Below are positions 1 to 7,624 of a stretch of DNA of 64,000 bases, one piece after another. The position numbers were made by a program, and so were the translations under genes. Source of the stretch: Sandaracinaceae bacterium (GTDB lineage: Bacteria > Myxococcota_A > Polyangia > Polyangiales > Sandaracinaceae); the NCBI GenBank assembly GCA_020633195.1, contig JACKEC010000021.1, positions 215,732 to 279,731 of the forward strand. Direction: 5' to 3'. A model generated the notes under the pieces. That model ran no database searches. It was not told where the DNA came from and saw nothing but the letters and a program-made list of their open reading frames with translations. How positions within the stretch are numbered: the first letter of the stretch is position 1; every line of letters starts with the position of its first letter.

Positions 1-584
1 TCGAAGATGGAGCGGTACTGGCTGTTGGGCGCCACCGTCAGCACGCGGGCGAAGCCGCGACGCAGGAGCTGACGCTCGAAGAAGTCGTTGGCGCCGGCGC
101 CGATGTGCACGTAGGCGAGGAGGCGGCCGAAGTCGTCGCGGCAGTCGCGGTCGAAGGTCAGCCACACCTGGTGGTCGAGGAGCTGCCGCGTGAACTGCGT
201 CGCCTCGTCGCCGTAGCACTGCGTCGGCGTCGTGTCCGGGGGGTGGTTGATCTCGGGGGTGTCGATCCCGATGATGCGCACCTTCGAGTCGAGCGACCCG
301 TCCGCGGCGGTGAAGTCGAAGGTGTCGCCGTCGGACACGTGGTAGACGCGGCCCCGCACCGGCTCGTGACAGGGCGAGGTGCCCGCGCGGAGCCCCGAGC
401 CGTCGATGCGCGCCACGCGGTCGTCGTCGAGCAGCAGGGGCCCGTCGAAGCCGTTGCCGAGGACCGGGTCGTAGCCGCCGCCGTCGGTGGGGCCGACGCC
501 CGCGTCGGTGCCCGCGTCGGCGCCGGGGGCCGGACGAGGACACCCGACCGTGAGCACGGCGAGGAGAAGCAAAGCGCGGCGCAT
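1..584 (-). CDS. SNase-like (thermonuclease fold) lipoprotein, 3' end outside window
   Basis: The gene runs off the left edge; 194 codons are visible from the ATG at 584. The N-terminus is a hydrophobic leader ending in a lipobox-like LTVGC, followed by a Gly/Ala/Asp linker (GADAGTDAG) typical of myxobacterial lipoproteins. From about residue 80 the staphylococcal nuclease signatures appear in order: VSDGDTFDF, then VRIIGIDTPEI (catalytic Arg, calcium Asp and general-base Glu positions), then DDFGRLLAYVHI (second catalytic Arg). All catalytic positions of the family seem present, so an active, membrane-anchored calcium-dependent nuclease is plausible. It is the last visible gene of a four-gene minus-strand cluster, 47 bp after the repeat-rich outer membrane protein. 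A second SNase-like gene (4067-5062) opens the same cluster. Family assignment is firm; substrate and exact role are unknown. Confidence 0.85.
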   Translation of the reverse strand, partial: MRRALLLLAVLTVGCPRPAPGADAGTDAGVGPTDGGGYDPVLGNGFDGPLLLDDDRVARIDGSGLRAGTSPCHEPVRGRVYHVSDGDTFDFTAADGSLDSKVRIIGIDTPEINHPPDTTPTQCYGDEATQFTRQLLDHQVWLTFDRDCRDDFGRLLAYVHIGAGANDFFERQLLRRGFARVLTVAPNSQYRSIF

Positions 585-631
585 CTGAGGGCGAGCTTAG
601 CGCAAGCGTCGCGGCAAATCCGCCGCGCGCC

Positions 632-2371
632 TCAGAAGCGGAACTGCGACTCGAGGCGGACCTCGTGCTCGGTCAGGTTGGCGTCCGGCGTGGCGTCGGA
701 GGGCAGGCACTGCCCCGAGAAGACCCGCTGACAGTACATGTGCATCGAGTACATCAAGCTGATCAGGCCGATGTTGCGGAAGTAGTACCAGTGCAGTGCG
801 CCGCGCACCTGGAACTCCTCGATGGGCTGCTGGAACAGCGCGCTGAACGCGGGGTCGCCCGCGTACTCGAGCGGGACGAAGAAGCCGCCCACGTCGGCCG
901 CGATCTGCAGGACGCGCGGGACGAGCAGGACCGTCGCCTGGACGTTCCACGCCTGCTGGACCCCGTCGTAGTCGAGCACGTAGCGGCCGTAGGCCTCGGC
1001 GCGCAGCTGGAGGATCGAGTAGCGGAACACCGCGAACGCGTTCCACGCGAAGAACTGCTCCACCGGGCGCTGGTCGAAGCGCGCGCCCGCCATGATCGCG
1101 AACGTCGCGGGGACCGGCGTGTAGAGGTACGGCGTGTCGAAGCGATCGTAGTGGCCGATGATGTTCAGCTGGAGCTGGCCGCCGAGCGCGTAGCTGAAGT
1201 TGCGGGCCTCCTCGCCGGGCCGGAAGAACACGCCGCCGATGTTGCCGGTGCGCTCGCCCGAGCCGCCCGCCGCGAAGAGCCGGAAGCGTAGGGAGTTGTC
1301 GCTCGTGATCGGTCCGCCGACCTCGAGGGCGGCGCCGTTGGACTGCTCGAAGGCGTTGAACAGATAGAACGGTGGATCGAGGAGCGGCTGCTTCGAGGTC
1401 GACACGACGAGGCCGGGGCTCAAGCCGCCGGAGCCGCTGTTGATCGAGATGTAGTGGCCCTCGTTGTTCAGCGGGATGTTGAACGTCGCGAAGGTGATGC
1501 GGACCGATCGCTCGGCGCGGAGGTTGATGAGGAAGAACGAGTTCTGGATCAGGGGGATCTGACCGAGGGCGCGGAGCTGCAAGCGACGGACGCGGACGTC
1601 GCCGATCGGGTCGCTGAACTCGGTGTAGCCGTCGCCGTCGAAGTCGGGCGTCTCGTTGATCTGGAGGCCCGCGCTGATGCCCGCGACGACGCTGAAGCGG
1701 AAGCCGGGCGAGCCCGCGCACACGGTGACCGACGGATCGAAGCGGCAGCCGAAGTCCTGGCAGTCCGTGCGTCCGTCGCCGTCGTTGTCGATGCCGTCGG
1801 CGCAGAGGTAGTCGTTGCGCTCGCCGTCCTCGTCGCCGGCGCGGCCGATGAGGTCCTCGACGCTCATCCCGCCCTCGAGCTCGGGGATCTCGTCCGCGCC
1901 GCCGCCCTGGAGGCCGCCGCCGGAGTTGCCGCCGCCCTGCCAGCTCCCCGTGCACACCGTGATGTGCGAGCCGGCGCAGTCGTCGTCCTCACAGTCGACG
2001 GCGCCGTCGCCGTCGTTGTCGATCCAGTCGCTGCACGCGTCGTTGGTGCGCTCCTCGGTCCCGCCCGCCTCGCAGTGGGGGTCGTCGAAGCAGTCCGAGT
2101 CCGCGCAGTCCGCGAGGCCGTCGCCGTCCTGGTCCTGACGGTCGTCGCACACGGTCTCGTGCGCCGCGGCGGGCGGAGGCTGAGGCGGCGGGGGCTGCGG
2201 CGGCGGGGGCTGCCGCACGGGGGCCACGGGATCGCCGAGCGGCTGCTCGTCGGCGGCGGCGCCCGCGTCGTCGTCCTGCGCCGACGCCAGCGCGCACGGG
2301 CCGAGCGCGGCGAAGAGGCCGAGCACGCCGAGGACGCACCGCCAGCCATTCCCACTGTGGAGCTCCGTCAT
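632..2371 (-). CDS. Outer membrane protein with Cys/Asp repeats and C-terminal beta-barrel-like domain
   Basis: 579 aa. The start at 2371 is chosen because AAGGGATGGG lies just upstream and the product then begins with a clean signal peptide ending near ASAQ. A Pro-rich tract (about residues 45-65) is followed by three repeats of the type DNDGDGxxDCxDxxC (about 70-215), which look like acidic, possibly calcium-binding, disulphide-linked loops. The C-terminal 350 residues alternate hydrophobic and polar residues and end in QFRF, with the terminal Phe typical of outer membrane barrels. The same repeat type fills the neighbouring lipoprotein at 2394-4067, whose stop is 22 bp upstream, so the two products probably act together at the cell surface. 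No catalytic motif is visible. I infer a porin-like or surface-exposed role; the protein family is not one I can name. Confidence 0.8.
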   Translation of the reverse strand: MTELHSGNGWRCVLGVLGLFAALGPCALASAQDDDAGAAADEQPLGDPVAPVRQPPPPQPPPPQPPPAAAHETVCDDRQDQDGDGLADCADSDCFDDPHCEAGGTEERTNDACSDWIDNDGDGAVDCEDDDCAGSHITVCTGSWQGGGNSGGGLQGGGADEIPELEGGMSVEDLIGRAGDEDGERNDYLCADGIDNDGDGRTDCQDFGCRFDPSVTVCAGSPGFRFSVVAGISAGLQINETPDFDGDGYTEFSDPIGDVRVRRLQLRALGQIPLIQNSFFLINLRAERSVRITFATFNIPLNNEGHYISINSGSGGLSPGLVVSTSKQPLLDPPFYLFNAFEQSNGAALEVGGPITSDNSLRFRLFAAGGSGERTGNIGGVFFRPGEEARNFSYALGGQLQLNIIGHYDRFDTPYLYTPVPATFAIMAGARFDQRPVEQFFAWNAFAVFRYSILQLRAEAYGRYVLDYDGVQQAWNVQATVLLVPRVLQIAADVGGFFVPLEYAGDPAFSALFQQPIEEFQVRGALHWYYFRNIGLISLMYSMHMYCQRVFSGQCLPSDATPDANLTEHEVRLESQFRF

Positions 2372-2393
2372 CCCATCCCTTCCTTCGCGGCCC

Positions 2394-4067
2394 TCACGGG
2401 CAGACGAACGCCTCACCCTCGGGGCCCGGGCGAACGCACGCCCCCGAGTAGTCGACGGCGCAGTCCACGTCGGTCGTACAGCCCTGGCCGGCGCGCGGAC
2501 CCGCGATGCAGGTCCGGCCCCGGACGTGGCGACAAATCCGGTTGCCTTCGGCGTCGACGACGAGCGGGTTGTGATTGCACTCCCAGTCCTCGCAGTCGAC
2601 GAACCCATCCTGGTCGTTGTCGATCCCGTCCGTGCACGTGCGGACCGCCATCGCGATCTGCTCGGCGCGCGTCGAGTCCGTCGGGATCGAGCCGTCCTCG
2701 TTGCCCTGGATCGACGAGTTGTCGTCGATCCACATGCTCTCGAAGCAGGGGCTCTCGAGGCGGAGGCACGCGCCGCGGTAGCAGCTCTGGCCGAGGGGGC
2801 ACTCGGAGGTGTCCGAGCACAGCCCGGTCCGGCCGATCAGGAAGAAGCGGCAGCTGAAGTCGGCGCAGTCGGCGAAGCCGTTCCGGTTGTTGTCGCGGCC
2901 GTCGACGCAGTCGTCGAAGTTGGCCTCGCCGAACTCGCGGCAGTAGGTGACCACCGCCGGGTCGCTCGCGCGGCTGCACGAGAAGTCGTTGCAGTCGACG
3001 AAGCCGTTGCCGTCGTTGTCCTCGCCGTCCGAGCAGCGCTCGATCGTGTTCTCGCCGATGCTCGCGCAGTAGGCGAGGACGTCGGGGTTGGTCGAGCGCG
3101 AGCAGCTGAAGTCCGCGCAGTCGACGAACCCGTTCCCGTCGTTGTCCATCCGGTCCATGCACTGCGCGAGCGTCGTCTCCGACAGGCTCGCGCAGTAGGT
3201 CATGATCGCCATGTCCATCGAGTTCGCGCAGTCGAAGTCCCCGCAGTCGACGAAGCCGTCGCCGTCGTTGTCGATGCGGTCCTGGCAGCGCTCGAGGGTG
3301 TTCTCCGGGCCCGAGCACGCGGGCGAGGTCGCGCAGTCGGAGTCGCGGCAGTCCGCGTTCCCGTCTCCGTCGTCGTCGGCGCCGTTGGTGCAGTTCGTCT
3401 CGATCGGGCACGCGGGCGTCCCCGCGCAGGACGGGTCGGCGCAGTCGATCAGGTCGTCGTTGTCGTCGTCGAGGCCGTTGGTGCAGTTGGTCTCGGCGCA
3501 CCCGGGGAAGTCCGAGCAGTCGCTGTCCCGGCAGTCGATGAAGCGATCGCCGTCGTCGTCGCGGCCGTTCTCGCAGTCGAGCTCGACGTCGCACACGGTG
3601 ACGTAGGGGTTGTTGCGGCAGCTGTAGTCGCGGCAGTCGGCGAAGCCGTTGCCGTCGTTGTCGATCAGGTCGCTGCAGCTCGCGTCGTCGAACTCGCCGG
3701 AGCAGCACAGCTCGAAGATCGTCGTGCAGTCCCTGTCGCCGCAGTCGAACTGGCCGTCGAGGTCGTCGTCGATCCCGTTGCTGCAGAGCTCGTACGTGTT
3801 CTCCACCCCGATCGGCGGGGTCAGCGGGATGTACTCGGCGCAGAACCCGAGCGACAGGCAGTCCTCGTCGGCGCAGTCGATCCGACCGTCGAAGTCGTCG
3901 TCGCGCCCGTTGCTGCAGCTGACGTAGTCGGTCTCGTAGCCCGCCACGGGGCCGCGATCGGGGATGCCGTCGCCGTCGAAGTCGAGGGTGAAGCAGCCGG
4001 GCACGAGGAGCGCCGTCGAGGCGACGAGGCACGCGAGGAGCCCGCGATGGGTCGGGGAAGGTCGCAT
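2394..4067 (-). CDS. Lipoprotein with eleven Cys/Asp (DNDxDGxxDCxDxxC) repeats
   Basis: 557 aa. The ATG at 4067 overlaps the TGA of the upstream nuclease-like gene by one base (TGATG), which suggests translational coupling. The leader ends at the lipobox LVPGC. After one FDGDGIPD calcium-loop-like stretch come eleven copies of a unit of the form C-x2-G-x-DND-x-DGF-x-DC-x-D-x2-C, spaced about 35-50 residues apart and covering nearly the whole protein. Two Cys and four to six Asp/Asn per unit suggest a rigid chain of metal-binding, disulphide-bonded loops outside the cell. Similar units occur in Myxococcota surface proteins and resemble, without matching exactly, the MopE metal-binding motif. 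The length is set by repeat number, so it may vary between strains. Function unknown; binding of calcium or another metal is inference. Confidence 0.85.
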   Translation of the reverse strand: MRPSPTHRGLLACLVASTALLVPGCFTLDFDGDGIPDRGPVAGYETDYVSCSNGRDDDFDGRIDCADEDCLSLGFCAEYIPLTPPIGVENTYELCSNGIDDDLDGQFDCGDRDCTTIFELCCSGEFDDASCSDLIDNDGNGFADCRDYSCRNNPYVTVCDVELDCENGRDDDGDRFIDCRDSDCSDFPGCAETNCTNGLDDDNDDLIDCADPSCAGTPACPIETNCTNGADDDGDGNADCRDSDCATSPACSGPENTLERCQDRIDNDGDGFVDCGDFDCANSMDMAIMTYCASLSETTLAQCMDRMDNDGNGFVDCADFSCSRSTNPDVLAYCASIGENTIERCSDGEDNDGNGFVDCNDFSCSRASDPAVVTYCREFGEANFDDCVDGRDNNRNGFADCADFSCRFFLIGRTGLCSDTSECPLGQSCYRGACLRLESPCFESMWIDDNSSIQGNEDGSIPTDSTRAEQIAMAVRTCTDGIDNDQDGFVDCEDWECNHNPLVVDAEGNRICRHVRGRTCIAGPRAGQGCTTDVDCAVDYSGACVRPGPEGEAFVCP

Positions 4068-5062
4068 CAGTGAGCCGCCTCGCCCGGCCGGTGCCAGTTG
4101 CCGTGGCCGCGGAGGCACGCGGCGCCGTTGCGCCCGTAGCGGCGCTCGAAGGGCACGTGGATCATGCACGCGCCGCGCTCGGTGTGGGTGGAGCCGAGCA
4201 AGCCGTCCTGCGCCTCGCGGGCCAGCCGCCGCTCGACGAGCTCGCGGCCGGGGCCGGTGAGGTACTCGGGCAGCTCGCCCACGCGCCGGTAGCGGGAGAC
4301 GAACTCGATCAGGTGCAGGTTGAAGAACTCCGCGATGGTCGGGGCGATCGCGGGGTCCTCGCGGAGCCGCCGCGCGGCCTCGCGGACCGGGCCCATGTCG
4401 ACGCGGATCTCGTCGTTGCAGACCCACTCGCACTCACTGTAGGTGTCGTGGTGCTGCATGCTCTCGGTGTGCGCGTCGCGCGTCGAGACGAGGCGGTTGT
4501 AGTGGATCGGCCGTGACGGATCCTCGTCGGCCGAGTGGATGCTCGTCATGACGTAGTCGGGCACGCCGTGCGCCCACATCCCGCGACGATGGCGGATCGC
4601 GTCCTGCTGCGCGCGCAGGTACGTGGGCCGCGACGGGGTGTCGTCGACCTGGTAGGCGTGCGCGAAGCCCCGGCGGATCTGGTCGGTCGCGAGGTCGGGG
4701 CAGTCCATGAGGACGCGCCCGTAGCCGTCGACGCTGCCGTCCGTGCTGCAGTGCCAGGTGCCGCGACGGCCGTTGAGGGTGGCCATCTTCGCGTTGATGT
4801 AGAGCTCGTAGGGGTGCCAGTCGCCCCACTGGTGGGCGGGGCCGAAGCTCTCGAGGGTGTTGAAGCCCGCGAGGCGGCACTGGCTGCCCCGGTACGTTCC
4901 GTCCTGGACGCGGAAGCTGTCGCCGTCGTTGAACGTCACCGGGACGGGCGTCCCGTTGATGAAGACGCGGGTCGACACGATGCCCTCGGCGCCGACCGGG
5001 ATCAGCGCGAGGGCGAGCACGCCAGCGAGCGCGATCACTTGAGCGGGGACGCGTTGGGACAC
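4067..5062 (-). CDS. Secreted SNase-like protein with an Asp-to-Asn change and a long C-terminal extension
   Basis: 331 aa from the GTG at 5062, chosen because it gives a short basic N-terminus and a strong hydrophobic signal segment (VIALAGVLALALIPVGAEG). The SNase domain covers about residues 35-160: FNDGDSFRV, QCRLAGFNTLES and DGYGRVLMDC align with the family's catalytic blocks. The first Arg, the Glu and the second Arg are kept, but the calcium-ligand Asp of the usual GIDTPE block is Asn here (GFNTLE). About 170 residues follow that I do not recognise; they contain Cys residues and a His-rich end. It is the first gene of the envelope cluster and is coupled to the repeat lipoprotein by a one-base overlap. 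It could be a weak nuclease or a non-catalytic nucleic-acid binder. Confidence 0.8.
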   Translation of the reverse strand: MSQRVPAQVIALAGVLALALIPVGAEGIVSTRVFINGTPVPVTFNDGDSFRVQDGTYRGSQCRLAGFNTLESFGPAHQWGDWHPYELYINAKMATLNGRRGTWHCSTDGSVDGYGRVLMDCPDLATDQIRRGFAHAYQVDDTPSRPTYLRAQQDAIRHRRGMWAHGVPDYVMTSIHSADEDPSRPIHYNRLVSTRDAHTESMQHHDTYSECEWVCNDEIRVDMGPVREAARRLREDPAIAPTIAEFFNLHLIEFVSRYRRVGELPEYLTGPGRELVERRLAREAQDGLLGSTHTERGACMIHVPFERRYGRNGAACLRGHGNWHRPGEAAH

Positions 5063-5130
5063 GTATCCGGGGGATCGAACGTCATGCACGCGTGGCCTGT
5101 CAATGGGGACGTCGCCTTGCGACGTGCTCG

Positions 5131-5973
5131 TCACGCATGCACCTGCACGTGCGGCAAGATCGGCTCGTGCTCGGACACGTGACGTCGAATGTGACCGTTG
5201 AGCACCGGCGCGCACTGGAAGATGACCCCGTGGCCCGCGCGGTCGAAGCTCACGTGCCGCGCGCGGGGGATCCGCGAGAGCAAGTCGTGCTGACGCTTGG
5301 GGCTGACCAGGGCGTCCCGCTCGGAGGTCACGACCATGGTGGGCACCTCGAGCCGCGCGAGCCGCGCGCGGGTGTCGTGCCGCATCACCGCGAGGACCTG
5401 CTCGTTGCGGGTGCGCGCCGGCGGCCGGACCCCGACGTGGTCCCGCATCCGTGACAGGAGCGCGTCGCGGTCCACGACGCGGAGGAACTCGTCGGGGTAG
5501 AGCAGCTTCGCGAGGGCGCCGTAGCGCTCGGTGTCCGGGAGCAGGTTCGTGGCGAGGAACCCGGCCAGCCCGGCCAGCGGCGGGACGATCGCGACGGGCC
5601 CGCCCGCGTGCGTGGCGATGAGGGTCAGCGAGCGCAGCCGCCCCGGCGCCCGGAGCGCGAGCTCCTGAGCGACCATGCCGCCCATCGAGACGCCGACCAC
5701 GTGGGCGCTGTCCCACCCCACCGTGTCGAGCACGCGCTGCGCGTCGTCGGCCATGTCCGCCATCGTCCAGCGGCCGGGCGCGGCCTCGCTCTCGCCGATG
5801 CCCCGGTTGTCGAAGGTCAGCAGGCGGTGGTCGCGCTCGAGGTCCTCGACCTGCGGGCGCCAGACGACCCCGCGCATGGCGAGGCCCATGATCAAGAGGA
5901 TCGGCGGCCCTTCGGTGCCGTGGATCCTGTAGGCGAGGCGGGGCGAAGAGGGAGTGACGGGCACGGGGGCCAC
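5131..5973 (-). CDS. Alpha/beta hydrolase (RdmC-like)
   Basis: 280 aa; the start is GTG. An alpha/beta-hydrolase fold covers the whole protein: an oxyanion-loop-like LIMGLAMRG near residue 28, FDNRGIGES near 57, the nucleophile elbow GVSMGGM near 95, an acid candidate in TSERDALVSP, and a catalytic His in DRAGHGV near 246. Size and motifs fit the aclacinomycin methylesterase-like branch of hydrolases, which act on small esters or lactones; the real substrate cannot be read from sequence. Its start lies one base from the stop of the OmpA gene, so it probably belongs to that transcription unit as the last gene. A second hydrolase with the same SMGGMVAQ elbow lies at 28834-29715. There is no signal peptide, so it should be cytoplasmic. 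Confidence 0.88.
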   Translation of the reverse strand: MAPVPVTPSSPRLAYRIHGTEGPPILLIMGLAMRGVVWRPQVEDLERDHRLLTFDNRGIGESEAAPGRWTMADMADDAQRVLDTVGWDSAHVVGVSMGGMVAQELALRAPGRLRSLTLIATHAGGPVAIVPPLAGLAGFLATNLLPDTERYGALAKLLYPDEFLRVVDRDALLSRMRDHVGVRPPARTRNEQVLAVMRHDTRARLARLEVPTMVVTSERDALVSPKRQHDLLSRIPRARHVSFDRAGHGVIFQCAPVLNGHIRRHVSEHEPILPHVQVHA

Positions 5974-5974
5974 G

Positions 5975-7624
5975 TTACTCGACGTCGCGGCACCCCTCCA
6001 GCTGACGCGCCCCGCCCTCGGGCGCGGGGTCGATGATGTGGAACTCGACGCGGCGGTTCGAGCGGCGCCCCTCGGGGGTGCCGTTCGTCTCGATCGGGTG
6101 CACCTCGCCGCAGCCGACGCCGGTGAAGCGGCTCCGGGCGATCCCGTGCTCGACGAGCCACGCGATCACGGCCTGCGCGCGGCGCGTGCTCAGGTCGAGG
6201 TTCGCGGCGTCCCGGCCGCGATCGTCGGTGTGGCCCTCGACGCGCACGACGCGCAGCTGCGGGTTGGAGGCGAGCACGGCGCGGACCTCCTCGAGCACCT
6301 CGTGGCTCTCCGGGAGGATCTCGGCGCGGTTCGTCTCGAACTCGACGCGCTGCAGGATGTAGATGCGCCCCGAGGCCTCGTCGACGCGGACGGTGCGCGG
6401 GCACCCGTGCTCCGGCGCGGGCCCCGGCGCGAGCGGGCAGCCGTCGTCGACGTCGAGCACGCCGTCGCGGTCGTTGTCGGGGTCGGGCACGCCGTCCTCG
6501 TCCTCGAAGCCGTCGTGGTCCTCGGGGTCGTCGGGCGCCCCGTCGCGGTCGTCCGGCACGCCGTCGCGATCGCGATCGCCGGGACCCGCCGCGCCGCCCG
6601 AGCCCGCGCCGCCCGAGCCCGAGCCGTCGGCCCCGTCGTCGCCGCCGACGCCCACGCCTCGACCCGCGCCGCCGTCCTCGTCGGTCTCGCGCAGCCCCTC
6701 GCGCATCCCCGAGGTGGACGCGTCGACCCAGCCGACGGTGAGGACGCCGCGGAAGTCGGGCGCGCCGTAGCCCCGCGCGAGGCCGAGCCCCCCCGCGAGG
6801 CCGAGCACCAGCCCGTCGATCGGGAGCACCCGCGCCCCGACGATCGCCTCGACCGGGGACGACGCGCGGTCCCCGGCGCGCTCGAAGGGCGTGCTGCCGT
6901 AGACCTCCGCCCCGAGCTCGAAGCGCTCGACGACGGGGACCATCACCCCGATCGCCCAGGTCAGCTCGTGGCCGACCTCGAGGCCGCCGTCGACGAAGCG
7001 CGCGCGATCGGTCGCGCGGAGGCGCGCGCCGAGGTTGGCGTCGATGCGGATCCCGGCGCCCGGCCGCACCTCCGCGAGCACCTCGGGCTGCACGGTGACG
7101 CCGTCCTCGCCCGCGAAGCGAGCGCCCGAGCTCACGCCCTGCGCGGTCGGAAGCGTCAACGTCAGTTGCAATGCGAGCGCGAAGGGATCGTCGCGCTCCC
7201 CGAACAGGCGGCCGCGCGCCGCGACGCGCAGGTCCCCGAGGCTCGTGCCGTCGGCGACGGGCTGCCCGGCGACGGCCTCGCCCGTGAGGGCGAGGTTCAC
7301 GTCGAGCCCGACGTGCACCACGAGGCGATCGAAGAGGCCGACGCTCGCGCCGAGCTGCGCCGCGAGCGCGTGCTCGACGACCGACGCGCGCTCGGTGGAC
7401 GCGTCCCCGCGGACGTCCTCGTACACGAGCGGGTTGAACGCATAGTCGAGGTCGAGGCGCGCGCCGAAGCGGAGGTGGCCGAGGTCGGTCGGGCGGCTCA
7501 CCGCGAAGCCGTCCTCGGGCGTCTCCGCCGCCCGGTACTGATCGAGGTGCACGGCCTGCGCGGCCGCGACCGCGGGCGACAGCGCGGCGACGAGGACCAG
7601 CAGCCACGGGAGGCGTCGGCTCAC
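5975..7624 (-). CDS. OmpA-family outer membrane protein with degenerate TSP3 linker
   Basis: 549 aa. The GTG at 7624 overlaps the TGA of the LysM/FecR gene by four bases (GTGA). A signal peptide ends near AAAQA. Residues 25-310 form a predicted barrel whose opening (QYRAAETPEDGFAVSRPTD) is clearly paralogous to the OmpA gene at 13193-15028. A Gly/Asp-rich linker follows with calcium-loop-like units (DRDRDGVPDD, DPDNDRDGVLDVDDGCP), fewer than in the paralogue. The C-terminus is an OmpA domain: FETNRAEILPES, VRVEGHTDDRGR, LSTRRAQAVIAWL and NRRVEFHI, which in known family members binds peptidoglycan diaminopimelate. The product should tie the outer membrane to the wall. As the terminal member of the cyclase-kinase-LysM operon, it suggests the operon senses or builds envelope structure. 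Confidence 0.9.
   Translation of the reverse strand: MSRRLPWLLVLVAALSPAVAAAQAVHLDQYRAAETPEDGFAVSRPTDLGHLRFGARLDLDYAFNPLVYEDVRGDASTERASVVEHALAAQLGASVGLFDRLVVHVGLDVNLALTGEAVAGQPVADGTSLGDLRVAARGRLFGERDDPFALALQLTLTLPTAQGVSSGARFAGEDGVTVQPEVLAEVRPGAGIRIDANLGARLRATDRARFVDGGLEVGHELTWAIGVMVPVVERFELGAEVYGSTPFERAGDRASSPVEAIVGARVLPIDGLVLGLAGGLGLARGYGAPDFRGVLTVGWVDASTSGMREGLRETDEDGGAGRGVGVGGDDGADGSGSGGAGSGGAAGPGDRDRDGVPDDRDGAPDDPEDHDGFEDEDGVPDPDNDRDGVLDVDDGCPLAPGPAPEHGCPRTVRVDEASGRIYILQRVEFETNRAEILPESHEVLEEVRAVLASNPQLRVVRVEGHTDDRGRDAANLDLSTRRAQAVIAWLVEHGIARSRFTGVGCGEVHPIETNGTPEGRRSNRRVEFHIIDPAPEGGARQLEGCRDVE

Noticed and set aside
2394..4067. MopE-type copper-binding repeats
   Set aside because: The repeats share Asp/Cys character but not the full MopE pattern, so I only call them Cys/Asp repeats.
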